Origin: Taxillus chinensis
Taxonomy: Eukaryota; Streptophyta; Magnoliopsida; Santalales; Loranthaceae
Length of the DNA: 64,000 nt
Reading direction: 5' to 3'
NCBI GenBank assembly: GCA_023512835.1
Contig: CM042090.1
Span: 20,434,356-20,498,355 of the forward strand
How positions within the stretch are numbered: the first letter of the stretch is position 1; every line of letters starts with the position of its first letter. Shown one piece after another: positions 46,555 through 58,062 of this stretch. The translations under genes were made by a program, and so were the position numbers. The notes beneath the pieces are model-generated. The model saw only the letters and a list, made by a program, of their open reading frames with translations. It did no database searches and had not been told where the DNA came from.

Positions 46555-46679
46555 GTCTGGATTTAATACAGGAAATTGGCTAGTTTTATTTGATTTAATA
46601 CAAAGGAAATGTGGCGTGTCTGGATTTAATAGAGGAAATTGGCTAGTTTTATTTGATTTAATAAGAGGAAATGTGGCGG
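46555..46679. repeat. 63-bp tandem repeat, two copies
   Basis: TGTCTGGATTTAATASAGGA, AATTGGCTAGTTTTATTTGA and GGAAATGTGGCG recur in tandem at about 46555 and 46618. Confidence 0.85.
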
Positions 46680-46728
46680 CATTTCTGGATTTATACCATG
46701 AAGCGTTTCTGGATATAGAAGGCCGATA

Positions 46729-47085
46729 TATGAAAAAGGAGCAGCTCTCTTAACCCTTGAATCTCATTTAAAACAATCTAATGACAGAAATTAGATATTA
46801 ATTTATTTTTCAACGCGGCGTTAACCTCTTATGGCTGTTTGGCTTGCCCTGCTTGTTGCCTCCATCGACATTAGCAGTAAGGTTTTTCCATCGAACCTCC
46901 TTTAAAGAAATCATTTTGGGAATTTAATTTATTGACCTTTCTTCATAAAAACTAAGACATGGGTTTTGATTTGTAGCCATGAGCGATAGATTCGAGGTTG
47001 TTTCTTTGTTTTGTTTGTTTGAGTTCTTTTTTTTTTGGGTTGCCCTTATTGTTCTTGCATCGCCTTTTGTTTTTTCTTCCTCTCA
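46729..47085 (+). repeat. Second, internal copy of the element's left end
   Basis: It repeats 45788-46255 in the same orientation: GATATATGAAAAAGGA, GCCTCCRTCGACRTTRGCRG, TAAGGTTTTTCCATC, ATTATTTTGGG-like and TTATTGTTCTTGCATCGCC blocks occur in order. This is either a tandem duplication of the terminus or a second nested element. Confidence 0.7.
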
Positions 47086-47363
47086 TTTGATTTCTTTGAT
47101 TTGGGTTTTGATTATTGAATATGCATGGAGAGCCCAATGCAGTGATTTTGCATTTGAATACATAAGATATCTTGAATCAGTGCTTCGCGTAGATGCATGG
47201 TAAGTCTTGTATCTTGATGTTGTTGAACGTTATTGTACCATGTTCGGGTTTCATTTTTTCCCATGATATTGAGTACAAAGAAATCATATTTTCTGCATTT
47301 GGTCCATGAATGTAGTCCTGATCCCACCTTTATGTCGGAGGAATCCTTATCTATCAACCGAAA

Positions 47364-47620
47364 TTGAGATTTGTTGGTGAAGGAAATGGGTATGGTTATA
47401 GCGGTGGTGGTAGCGAATGCTATAACTTTGCCAGCCTGGACACAGCTAGGAAATGTGATCGCCCCAATGGGGGCACTGGTGGCAGTAATGGGTGTTTTAA
47501 GTGTGGAGATGTAGCTGTGGCCGCAATTGCTATATCTGTGGTGTTCTTGGGCATATATCTAAGGATTGTCGCAGACAGTGCAGTGCTGCTCGTACTTGTT
47601 ATAGCTGCCTAATGGGTGGC
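47364..47620 (+). pseudogene. Captured fragment of a glycine-rich CCHC zinc-knuckle protein gene
   Basis: An open frame reads GYGYSGGGSECYN, then (with the intervening knuckle partly out of frame) ARKCDRPNGGTGGSNGCFKC, GD. After a frame change it reads CGRNCYICGVLGHISKDC. Glycine-rich linkers between CxxCxxxGHxxxxC knuckles are typical of plant cold-shock-domain/GRP2-type RNA-binding proteins and CNBP relatives. The first knuckle has lost its second Cys, although CCTGGACAC (Pro-Gly-His) survives in another frame. No cold-shock domain is present. It lies within the inverted ends of the Mutator-like element, so I read it as transposon-captured and not functional. Confidence 0.55.
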
Positions 47621-47864
47621 TAATGGGTGTTTATGAGTTTTGGAATAATATGTAGTGAAGTTTGAGTGTGGCCACATTAGCCATGGATTAATGAAAGTAT
47701 TTATTTATTTATTTTGGTTTTTACACCTATTTTATTTGTTCTCTTGCATAATCTGGGAAGATGATTTGTTTTTTTTTTTCGTAAATCCTATTTTGGTAGC
47801 TCAACTCAAAACTTGTTTTCGGTATTAAAATAGAGAAAACAGTGGGCCCTAATGTCTAATTAAA

Positions 47865-48504
47865 TGTTTGGCATCTGTTTTTCGTTTTTGTATTCGAGAA
47901 CATTTACTGTACAAATGATTTTTTTTTCAAAAAAATTGTTGTATATTTTTCATAAGAGGCTGTCGGGAACTGGAGTTCGGTTGTGAGAAGATGAACGAGG
48001 CTGCCGGAAAGCGGGGCTGCCGGCGCTGACAAACTCCATCGCTGCAGGAGCAAGGATGACACATCCGTCAACGGCATCGTGGAAGGATGTCGAGATCCGG
48101 CGATCGCGCTGCGGAGGATGACAGATCCAGCGACTGCGGCTGCAGGAGGATGCCGAATCAGCGGTGACCCATGTCCGACAGCATCGCTGCCCAGGAGTTG
48201 CTTGCGTTGTGAGGATAACAACGTGAAGCAGATGGGGGTGCTTCTTTCGGACGAGAATGCCTCTATTGTTAGAGGTGGAGGCTCGGGCTTCAAAAATGGA
48301 GGGTGTCGAAAATATAGGCGCAGGTGAATGGAGACGGTGCCGCTGATGAAGATGGAGGAGGTTTGAAGATGGCGTAGGTTTGAAAATCGTTGCCAAACAA
48401 GATATCACAACTCAATTTTAATGAAAACAAGTGAAAACAAAAGGAATTAAAAACAAGTGAAAACAAAAATTAGAGAATAGAAAACTGAATGTTAATGCCA
48501 AACA
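47865..48504. mobile_element. Candidate non-autonomous element with a GC-rich core, nested
   Basis: TGTTTGGCAT on the left matches ATGCCAAACA on the right. The left subterminal region is T-rich (CTGTTTTTCGTTTTTG), the right A-rich (GTGAAAACAAAA repeats). The core at about 47960-48380 is GC-rich. The architecture matches 41633-42079, which also begins TGTTTGGCATC. Open frames in the core are likely compositional. Confidence 0.45.
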
Positions 48505-50108
48505 TACAGTTTTATTTAATTTTTCCATTTGTTGTTATCGTGTCCCATTACTTTACCGGGAAATCCTATTTTGGTATTTTTGGGTAACAGTTATTACGGT
48601 GTCCCATTGTTGTACCAGGAAACCTATATTTGCAGATTTTTCGTCAATCGTTTTTGGATATTTTTGGGACAGTCTGTTGCATTGAGATTTGTTATTAAAA
48701 TATAGATGCTTATGGGGGAAAGAAGAAATTTATTCAACATAAATAAGTTGCCAGCCAGCACGTCCTAGTCACTTGTCTGGCCAAGAATAGTTGCCAGTGC
48801 ATTTCTTTGGGTAGAACCCCATGAGACGTAGAAATATCTTCATTGGGAAGTTTTTTCTTGCGGAATCGAGTTTCCCAGGAAACCGTCTGGCTCAAAGACT
48901 TACAATCTGCCCAATCTGGTTTGGCCAATGCGAGGGCCATCACTATCAATACAATTCTGCCCAATCTGATTTTATTTGTGAAGCAAGCTATTGAATTTTA
49001 TTTCTTATTTCTGACAACAATATTGAAAGTGATTGCAGGTATGGAAGTGAGGCCTGTCTTGCAATTTTGTACATTGTATTGGACTGTGCAAGTTAGAAAT
49101 CGGAATCAATAGATAGATTAACACTACTCACCTAGAGCAAAATCAAGCCTGTATGAGACAACGTCAAATCGGTGTGCTTCAAAAAACCATTAATAATTAT
49201 CTAAAGAACAGATGAATCAATGAGCATATAAAATTATGCAGTAGAAAGGCCAAAGTAGGGACAAACCCGCTAGGGCCAAATTAAAATCAACAAAGCTCCT
49301 CTGAGACCTCTGTAAAAAACAAACCCCTGAAAAAGAGCTTCCCAAGAAAAGTTTTGCCATGTAGAAAAAGAAAAGAAACAAAATTGGACAATAAAAGTTA
49401 CATGATAAAGACTGCCTTGAAACCACATAAATACACAAGCAAGAGAAAAGGATCACCAGGCACCAGGTAAGAAAGCCACCAACCACCTAGCAGCACTAGC
49501 AGCCTCCATGTAGGAAGCACAAAAATGTGTTGTAGGCACTATATGAGGCCTGAGTTAATTAATTGCTCCACGCAGGAAGCACAAAATTATGCATGCACCA
49601 TATGATTTCTTGGGAAATCATTAGGCCACCGAGATGAATGCAAACACTAATGACATTGCGAATGACAGGTGATCTGCTAAAGAAAAATAAAGATGTTATT
49701 TGAGCTTCTTGTCTCTAAAAATACAAAATAATGCATTCACTCCATATGATGACAATAGAAAGTGTCACAATCAAAGAAAAATTTATACTAGACCCAGAAA
49801 ATGAAACACATCCTAAACAATTGAGAAATTTAAATACAAAAAATGTATGGTAATTTTTTTAATAATGTTCTTAGGTAATTTAATGAGAAATTTCCAAAAC
49901 AAAAAACAAAAACAAAAGCAAGCAACAATCAACAATATTAAGCAACACAAACAATTGTATGGTTCATCCTCTATAGAATAAATCATTTTCACTAGCAATA
50001 TGTTAGAATATCATTATATCCTAGATGGTGCCATAAACACAGCAAGCTCAAGAAAATTTGAAAGCTAACCACAAAGGAGGGGATGACGGCGGCGACAGAG
50101 GTGATAGT
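48505..50108. other. Rest of the Mutator-like element's left part, no gene recognised
   Basis: CGTGTCCCATTACTTTACC and GGTGTCCCATTGTTGTACC form a short direct repeat at 48540-48620. GAAGCACAAAA repeats at about 49515 and 49578. Open frames at 48734-49112 show no recognised domain. Confidence 0.4.
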
Positions 50109-50443
50109 TGTAAAGACTCGTATTTGGGTAGTTTTGGGAGATAGTCATTCTATGGGAATGTAACTATCTGGACGGTAGTGTAGCCATCGATGTGAGCATT
50201 TTGACTGTACTTGGGCCCGATTTCGAGTCGGGGCCCCGTTTGACCCGATTGTTGACTTTTTGGGGTTTATTGGTTGACTTTGCGTTTGAGCAGTCATTTG
50301 AGTGTGATAATATCTAAACAGTGTTGTGCTCGTTATTTCGAGCGTTTTGACAGTAATTTGACTCAATTTGGAGTTCGTGACCTCGGGAGGTCAATTATTG
50401 CGTTCGGGTCAATTATTCGTTGGGAGGCCAATTATTGGCAACG

Positions 50444-50457
50444 GTATATATATAATT
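50444..50457 (+). promoter_or_regulatory. TATA box of the gypsy LTR promoter
   Basis: GTATATATATAATT lies about 335 bp into the LTR, followed about 60 bp on by an AAGAAGAGAGAGAGAG leader. The same sequence occurs at 58397-58411 in the 3' LTR. The role as core promoter is inferred. Confidence 0.55.
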
Positions 50458-50984
50458 AAGAACCGCCTTATATCTTTAATTGCCAATTATTGGTACGTGC
50501 ACGTTTGAGCAAGAAGAAGAGAGAGAGAGAGAGAAGGTGAAGAGCGTAGAGCTTTATTGGCGATTTTGGGGCGATTGGAGCTCGTGGATTGCAAATAATC
50601 TTCCAGGTAGGTGTCCTTAATCGTCTTATTTCGATCCTATCTCTGAATATGTGATCTGTGGATGTATGAGTGTGTATTTTATGAGGGTTGAGAAGTCAAC
50701 CATGGAGGTCTAGATTTAGATCTAGATGAATATATGATTTGTGTGTATTTATGATGTTATCGTGCGAATTAGAGGCGTTTAGGACGCGTTTTGAGGTAAA
50801 TATTGCGTAAAACAGATGTTTATGAGCGTCTGGGGGTCACTGGGTTGCTCCCATACGAAGAGCAGGCCAAAAACGATGATGAACAAGACCTGGCGAGTTT
50901 TAGAGTCGACGGACTAGTCGCAGACTATGGAGTCGCAGCTTTCGTGAGTCGCAGCTATGGAGTCGCAGCTATGGAGTCAACAAC

Positions 50985-51400
50985 TTAGTTAGTCCGGATC
51001 AGTAGTCCGGAGGAGTTAGTCCGGATCAGTAGTCCGGAGTAGTTAGTCCGGAGGAATTAGTCCGGATCAGTAGTCCGGAGTAGTTAGTCCGGAGGAATTA
51101 GTCCGGATCAGTAGTCCGGAGTAATCAGTCCGTAGCATCAGTCCGCAGGAGTGGAACAGTAGTTCCGGAGTAGTCAGTCCGCAGGAGTGGAACAGTAGTT
51201 CCGGAGTAGTCAGTCCGCAGGAGTGGAACAGTAGTTCCGGAGTAGTCAGTCCGCAGGAGTGGAACAGTAGTTCCGGAGTAGTCAGTCCGCAGGAGTGGAA
51301 CAGTAGTTCCGTAGCATCAATCCGTAGGAGTGGAACAGTGGTTCCGTAGCATCAGTCCGGAGCATCAAATCCGTAGCAGTGAAACAGTGTTCCGCTGCAG
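50985..51400 (+). repeat. Minisatellite in the 5' LTR
   Basis: There are two families of units. TAGTCCGGATCAGTAGTCCG (about 41 bp with GAGTAGTTAGTCCGGAGGAA) comes first, then about five 36-bp units GTCCGCAGGAGTGGAACAGT followed by AGTTCCGGAGTAGTCA. TCCGGA palindromes recur throughout. Confidence 0.9.
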
Positions 51401-52582
51401 TGCAACTGCACTGCACTGGACATTTACATTGTAAACCATTATGCCTCTCTACAGTTAAGTATTATACTTAAGTTACAATGTAAATAACGAAATACCCCCC
51501 ATTTGGATTCAAAGAAAAATACTAGAAAAATTAATTCCCATTATTTCAAAATGTGAAATTTGGGATTTAGTGTAAAATCTCGGAAAAACCCAAAAGTTCG
51601 TAGTGGTGAATTTTTGGAAAGTGGGGTTAGACATCTCGGAAAAATCCCCAAAAATCAGATTATCTTATTTATGCTATGGGAACCCAATGCCGGGACTTTT
51701 GATTTCAAGAAAATAGCTGCTATGGGTACTTCCTTCAGAAATCAAGGATTGAGGATTTACTTGTGGAGACTGGCTACAGTTCCAAAGGAAATGTCGAGAA
51801 TGACATGCCATACAAATGTTAGTATGTTGGTGTGAGGTATTGGGGCATGGACTCCGTGACTTGTTTGGGTTCTCACCGTGATGCACCAATGGTGCTATGT
51901 GGTTGACGTGGCAGGCATATGCACCGATGGCAGCGTGTGTGGCGACCGTGGCCGGGCATATTGCGCCGTGGGACAGCTAAGGCCTGAGTTGAGCCGTTGA
52001 GCTCGTGGAGCTAGGGCCGAGTGCCCCGAGCCGGGATCCCATGGAGGATTGTGGACAAGTTGTCCTGATGTTTGTTGCAGTCGAGTCCGATGATTGTGCA
52101 CACTACACGGTGCACGAGTACACTGAGCATATAGTATAGACTTATATGTGTTGCATGATGTGGAGTGTTAGGGTCACCTACTGAGCTTGTCGCTCACCCC
52201 TACTTGTTGCTTACCCTTTTCAGGTGTGACCCGAGACTAGTGGAGGACTTTCTTCCAGGAGGACGCCCACTACTCTGATGTATGATACAGTTATATTCTG
52301 TATTGTTTTATGTGATATCCCGGACATGGGTCCGTGGACAGTTGTATTTGCATACTGTATGATGTGAGGTCCGTATGATTGTTTGACTCTTTGTATGCAT
52401 GATGATATATGGGAAAGTACAGGATTACCCTTGATGTATGATCGTACAGATTGCATATTTGAGACAAACCCGCGGTGTAGTCTCTATTGGTGCTAGTCAC
52501 CAACCCCTTGACCTTTCGGGTGCGGGCAAGGGGAAGTCATGTACCCGGTTCCGGGTTCCCTGGAATTCGGGGCGTGACAAGT

Positions 52583-52593
52583 TGGTATCGAGC
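52583..52593 (+). other. Gypsy primer binding site
   Basis: TGGTATCGAGC starts four bases after the 5' LTR and matches the initiator methionine tRNA 3' end with one missing base. The copia PBS at 25941 has the same form. Confidence 0.8.
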
Positions 52594-53026
52594 ATGGTCT
52601 AGTGGACCTAGGTTAGTGAGGGGTGGTTAATTGATTCCATGTGACTTGGAAAAGCGTAGGGAGGGCGCCCGATCAACGCGGTCCTTACATGTATTCTAGG
52701 TTATTTTGGTGTCAGTTAGATCATCCTAGGAGCATACATGGGGATGGGGTGCATTGCTAGTGGTATGATTGTGTGCATATAGGGCACTAGCTTGTCTTTG
52801 TGTGTGATGTGCTTGTATGTGGTGCCAGGGATGGCACATGGCCGTGAGAGCCAGGACTTGATTGTGGTGTACCCTGAGGGGTGACACGATGCTATATGCA
52901 TGGTATGGACCTACGGGGGTCGTGTGGTGAGAACCTACAAGTCAGTTGTGCCTTTGATGGCTGTTTGTGCTAGCAGTGCTAGTATTGATTGTTTGTTCTT
53001 TGTTGTTTGTTGTTGTAGCCAGTGTG

Positions 53027-54400
53027 ATGGCACCACCGAGGAGGGTTGTCCGAGGCCAGGGTCCGGTAGAGGAGCCCACGATAGAGTCGGGGCACCAGGG
53101 GCAGCAGAGCCCGCAGCAGAAGTCATCAGCTCCCGTTGTGGGACCTGATTTGACGCAGGTGTTGATTCAGTTGCAGGAGGCCATGCAGGGTATGCAGGGC
53201 TCGATGAGGGATATGGCTAGAGAGGTGGATGAGCTGAAGAGGCAACAGCAGCCTCGGCAGACCACCACGGCCTCAAGAGCAGAGGCGAGGGTGGTGCAGG
53301 ATGTGCACCAGCCAGGAGGTCGTGGTAGAGCCGGCACGACGAGGAGTGGGACTGGGCCGCGCTTTTTGAAACACGCACCCAGGACTTTTGAGGATGGTTC
53401 GCGGCCGAGGTAGCCGAGGACTGGATTAGATGGACAGAGGACATCTTTGAGATGATTGGGGTGCCAGATGAGGAGCGGGTGCGCGTGGCGACGCACTATT
53501 TGTTGGGTATCCCACGCAGGTGGTGGGAATCCACTAGAGCTGTCCATGGCAGTCAGATGAGCTGGAGAGAGTTTGTTGAGCGCTTCTTTGGGGAGTATTT
53601 TCCCAGCTCGTTGCAGTATGCTCGACGTAGAGAGTATTATGAGCTTGTGCGGGGTAGCATGAGTGTGGGGGGAGTATGTGCAGCCTTCGCGGATTTGGGG
53701 CGGTTTGCTCTGGAGTCTTGGGAAAAGGAAGGCCGGAAGACGCAGGACTTCATGCAGGGCTTGAGGCCATCTTTGAAAAGACAACTGGAACCGATGCAGT
53801 TGACCAGCTACCGGGAGGCGGTCGACAAGGCGATCATTATTGAGCGAGGTCAGGATCAGGCGAGAGCCCAGGAGGCCGGGCGGTTCGGCAGGTCCGAGCA
53901 AGAAGAGGCAGAGTGGGGAGAGCAGTGCTCCTCAGCCTGAGAGGAGGCAGGTGCAGAGGGTTTCCAGCCAGGCGGTGGGCCCCCGGGAGAGTTCAGCCAG
54001 CAGGAGGCCAGGGACCTGTTGGAGTTGTGGTTTGACCGGGCATGTCTCGAGAGACTGCCCAAGGAAAAAGATGACCTGCTTCCGATGCGGGAAAGTAGGG
54101 CATGGAGCTAGGGAATGTGTTACCCTTAGCTCAACCGGCAGTGTAGGCCCTCGTCCGAGAGATCGGGGACAGGAGGGAGTGGGGCTCCATCTCGGAGGTC
54201 GGTGCCACCAGGCACAGAGCACGCAGATGCGACTGCGGTGCAGCGGCCTCGGCGGGAGGCTCAGGGTCATGTTGATCGGCGGGGCAAGGCCCCAATGGGC
54301 CAGGCTAGTGGCAGTGGACCACGAGGGAGGACTTTTGCCCTCACCAGCAGAGAGGCAGAGGTTCCACCAGGTGGATGAGGCAGAGCAGGACCTTCGGTGG
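53027..54400 (+). pseudogene. Gypsy gag with two CCHC zinc knuckles, frame-broken
   Basis: It starts MAPPRRVVRGQG at 53027. A frame change near 53400 leads into AEDWIRWTEDIFEMIG and RRWWESTRAVHGSQMSWREF, then VERFFGEYFP and DFMQGLRPSLKRQL, all typical gypsy gag. Another change near 53880 leads to two knuckles, CWSCGLTGHVSRDC and CFRCGKVGHGAREC, at about 54017-54118. Gag forms the particle and binds the RNA genome. Confidence 0.9.
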
Positions 54401-54838
54401 TGAGAGGTACCATCATCATTTCTCATACTATTTGTTCGGTTTTGATTGATACCTGGTACTACCCATTCTTTTATTTCGTATGCTACGGTGGTTGGATTAG
54501 AGTTAGACCAGGAGACAGTGAGTCGGTCTCGATGGTTGCTTCACCTTTGGGTGGAATTGTGATACTTGAGAGTATCGTCGTGCTTGTCAGGTAACACTTG
54601 GGGGTGTTAACCTGTTGTGTAATTTGTATATCATGGAGTTAGATGATTTTGATGTTATCCTGGGTATGGACTGGTTGGTCTCCGTGGAGGCCAAGATTGA
54701 TTGTTTTCGACGGCGTGTGACGTTCCTCACACCAGAGGGCACGCGGGGTGTCTTTGTGGGTGAGTGGACCGAGGAGGCATGCAGGTTGGGACCTTTGAGG
54801 CATGGGTGGGGTGATGTGACCCACCGGTTAGCCACTTG
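54401..54838 (+). pseudogene. Gypsy aspartic protease, frame broken at the active site
   Basis: VRGTIIISHTICSVLIDT precedes the catalytic motif. An extra C in a CCTGG at 54452-54456 shifts the frame right after the catalytic Asp-Thr. The flap and C-terminal part return as ELDDFDVILGMDWLVSVEAK in the 54615-54838 frame. Confidence 0.85.
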
Positions 54839-55580
54839 ACGTTGGTTGACAGGAGGAGAGAGGGGAAGGCTGTTTTGCCACCCATTGTAGATCAGTTCCC
54901 GGATGTGTTTCCCGAGGACTTGGTCAGTTTGCCACCCATGAGGGAGGTAGAGTTTTCGATCGAGTTGTTGCCAGGGACAACACCGATCAGGTTAGCGGCC
55001 TACAGGATGGCACCGACAGAGCTTAGAGAGCTCAAGAGACAGATAGATGATCTATTGGCACGAGGCTTTATCAGGCGGAGTAGCTCACCATGGGGCGCTC
55101 CAGTGTTGTTCGCCAAGAAGGCGGATGGTTCACTTCGGTTGTGTATAGACTACCGGAAGCTGAACCAGGTGACTGTGAAGAACAGGTATCCATTGCCGAG
55201 GATCGATGACCTGTTTGATCAGTTTCGAGGTGCAAGATGGTTTTCCAAGATAGACTTGAGGTCTGGATACCATCAGTTGAGGGTTAGGGAGGCAGATATC
55301 CCTAAGACCGCGTTCAGTTGTCGTTATGGGCATTATGAGTGGCTTGTGATGCCGTTTGGGCTCACGAATGCTCCAGCAGTGTTTATGGGATTGATGAACC
55401 AGGTGTTCGCTCCATATTTAGATATGTTCGTTGTGGTGTTCATCGACGATATCTTGGTCTATTCAGCGACCAAGAGGGAGCATGAGGAGCATTTGCAGGT
55501 TGTGTTGCAGACCTTGCGGGAGCATCGGTTGTACGCGAAGTTCACGAAATGTGACTTCCTGGTTGCAACAGGTGCACTTC
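54836..55580 (+). CDS. Gypsy reverse transcriptase domain
   Basis: The domain is open for its whole length: [26 protein letters not shown]-like ([10 protein letters not shown]), [68 protein letters not shown] and the active-site [11 protein letters not shown] near 55433-55466. The frame is lost at CCTGG 55558-55562, just before the thumb. The domain copies element RNA into DNA in the particle. Confidence 0.92.
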
Positions 55581-55587
55581 TTGGGGC

Positions 55588-56215
55588 ATGTGGTGTCTTC
55601 AAGAGGGTATCACGGTGGACCCTGAGAAGATTGAGGCGATCATGTCGTGGAAGAGGCCCACGAATGTGTTTGAGATTCGTAGCTTCCTTGGTTTGGCAGG
55701 CTATTATCGGAGGTTCGTGGAGGATTTTTCCCGGTTGGCGGCTCCTATGACACACTTGACTAGGAAAGGAGTTCCTTTCATTTGGTCCGATGCGTGTGAG
55801 AGTGCTTTCATGGAGCCGAAGGCACGATTGACCTCAAGACCTATCTTGATTCTCCCACAGGAGGGTGTGCCTTTTGAGGTGTATTGTGATGCTTCCAGGG
55901 TGGGTCTTGGTTGTGTGTTGATGCAGACTCGGCAGGTGATTGCATATGGATCTAGGCGATTGAGACCACATGAGCGGAACTATCCCACGCATGATTTGGA
56001 GTTGGCTGCAGTGATCTTTGCTTTAAAGAGTCGGGCAGATTATCTCCTTGGGGAGAAATTTGTGGTGTATACGGACCACAAGAGCTTGCGATATATCTTC
56101 TCTCGGCGAGACTTGAACCTTAGGCAGAGACGGTGGGTGGAGTACCTGCAACGTTTCGGTTTGACATGATGTATACCCCTGGGAAGGGTAATGTGGTGGC
56201 GGATGCTCGAGTAGG
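55588..56215 (+). CDS. Gypsy RT thumb and RNase H
   Basis: [75 protein letters not shown] and [13 protein letters not shown] give the Asp-Glu-Asp RNase H centre. The frame ends at 56169 near a short T run; the YTPGKGN and VVADA sequence follows in another frame, with a further break at CTCGAG (56206-56210). Confidence 0.9.
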
Positions 56216-56479
56216 AAGAGCAGGCCGTGGTGGCCCACCGTGCCATTAAAGAATGGGAGATGATGGGTCGGTTAGCGGCGATGAGGTTGCAAATGGTGAC
56301 CAGTGAGGGGCGAGGGACCCTCGGTGTTGTTGTCGCGATCCTTGAGTTGCGGCGCACAGATCATAGAGGATCACTGGGGGACATTGATTGTGAGGTCATC
56401 GGAGACAAGATTCGGACGGGGCAGGCATCTTCGATTGGACCGAGGATGCCGAGCATATATTGAGGTATAGGGGGTCGCC

Positions 56480-57540
56480 TGATAGTTCCCACTTCTCTTC
56501 AGGAGGAGGTTCTTCGGGAATTTCACCGGTCGAGGTTAGCCGTACATCCTGGTGGGACCAAGATGTACCATGCCGTGAGGAGGCGATATTGGTGGCCAGG
56601 CCTGAAGAAGGTCGTTGCTGATTTTGTGAGGAGGTGTTTGACCTGTCGCCAGGTCAAGGCGCAGCACCCGAGATCACCGTGGTGAGTTGCGATCATTGCC
56701 GGTGCCAGAGTGGAAATGGGACCACGTGACCATGGATTTTGTCACCTGGACTTCCTCGTTCCAGGGGACACGACACGATATGGGTAGTTGTCGACCGGTT
56801 GACCAAATCGGCACATTTTATTCCGATTCGAGAGACAGACCCAGTGAGGACTTTGGGACAGAGGTATATTGATGTTATTGTGCGGTTGCATGGAGTCCCA
56901 TTATCTATTGTATCCGATCGGGATGCGAGGTTCACATCTCGTTTTGGAGACAGTTGCGGCGAGCTTTGGGTACTAGGGTGAACCTTAGTACTGCCTTTCA
57001 TCCGCAGACGGATGGTCGGTCGGAGCGGACGATTCGGACACTCGAGGATATGTTGCGTGCCCTGTGTCCTAGATTTTGGAGGTTGTTGGGAGACTCACCT
57101 TCCTTTGGTGGAGTTCTCTTACAACAACGGTTATCAGGCCACGATTGGGATGGCTCCATATGAGGCGCCGTATGGGCGGCCTTGTAGATCACCCTTGTGT
57201 TGGGCACAGACGGGGAGAGAGCAGGTTCTCGGTCCCGATATGGTTCGAGAGACCACAGAGATAGTGCGATTGATTCGGCGGCGCATGTTAACAGCGCAGA
57301 GTAGGCGAAGTCCTAGCGGACCAGAGGCGTCGACCTTTGCGGTTGAGGTGGGTGACCGTGTATTTTGCGGGTTTCACCGCGTCGAGGGCATCGGAGGTTT
57401 GGACGTGGATCCAAACTTTCCCCTCGTTTTGTGGGACCATTTGAGATTGTTGCCACCGTGGGGGCGTGGCTTATCGGTTAGCTTTGCCACCGGAGTTGGC
57501 TCGAGTACATGATGTGTTCCATGTGTCTCAATTGCGACGG
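56480..57540 (+). pseudogene. Gypsy integrase, frame-broken
   Basis: An HHCC zinc finger (HRSRLAVHPGGTKMYHAVRR ... CLTC) lies at about 56525-56655. The core follows: WDHVTMDFV with the first Asp at about 56714-56740, [35 protein letters not shown] with the second Asp, and AFHPQTDGRSERTI with the Glu at about 56995-57035. Breaks occur at CCTGG 56745-56749 and a T run at 56942-56945. Confidence 0.9.
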
Positions 57541-57800
57541 TATCACCCGATCCTTCTCATGTGTTGGACTATCGCGAGATAGACTTGGCCGATGATGGTG
57601 CCATTGTTGAGATGCCGGCACAGATTTTGGACACGGGACCAGGTCTTGCGAGGCAAGATGATCCCACTAGTTCGGGTGTTATGGCGACACCGAGGCATGG
57701 AGGAGCAGACTTGGGAAAAAAGAGAGCCGGATGCGGGTTCTTCATCCCGAGTCGTTCGAGGACGATCGGCCCCGAGGTGGGGCGATGTGATGACCTTCCC
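57540..57800 (+). pseudogene. Gypsy integrase C-terminal chromodomain-like segment
   Basis: RYHPDPSHVLDYREIDLADD then GAIVEMPAQILDT, continued in another frame by a basic segment with IPLVRVLWRHRG and MEEQTW, resembles the chromodomain tail of Tekay/Del chromoviruses (PVxILDR...IPLVKVxWxxxxxEEATWE). Chromodomains help choose the integration site. It is frame-shifted near 57640. Confidence 0.65.
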
Positions 57801-58049
57801 TGAGGTATGAGTTATATTGTATGCATTTGTTTTGCATATGTTGTTTGAGATGTGGTTTAGCTTGTTGTTTGTTGGTTGGCATCCTGGCATCGTGTGAGCC
57901 TTTTTGGCTTGTTGTGAGTTGCATTGCACTGTGTGGTTGGTGATCATGTTGATGATCATATTTTTGTGTCTTGTTGTTGTGCGGTGCTTGAGCTTGGATT
58001 TTGCTATGTCTTTTGGGCTTGTGTTTTATTTTCGAGGACGAAAAGTCCT

Positions 58050-58062
58050 AAGGTGGGGAGGA
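58050..58062 (+). other. Gypsy polypurine tract
   Basis: AAGGTGGGGAGGA sits directly before the 3' LTR, after CGAGGACGAAAAGTCC, a context common in plant gypsy elements. Confidence 0.85.

Larger units (their letters stand above)
50109..52579 (+). repeat. 5' LTR of the gypsy element
   Basis: It contains a TATA box, a purine-rich leader and a minisatellite, and ends GAATTCGGGGCGTGACA. It differs from the 3' LTR mainly at CTG, CAG and CCG positions. Confidence 0.95.

Noticed and set aside
47904..48408. Overlapping 129- and 152-codon minus-strand frames
   Set aside because: They lie in the GC-rich core of a candidate transposon and overlap in different frames, so openness is probably compositional.
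50985..51400. Regular repeats that could suggest a CRISPR array
   Set aside because: Units are directly adjacent without unique spacers, lie inside a plant LTR, and occur in both LTRs; this is a minisatellite.
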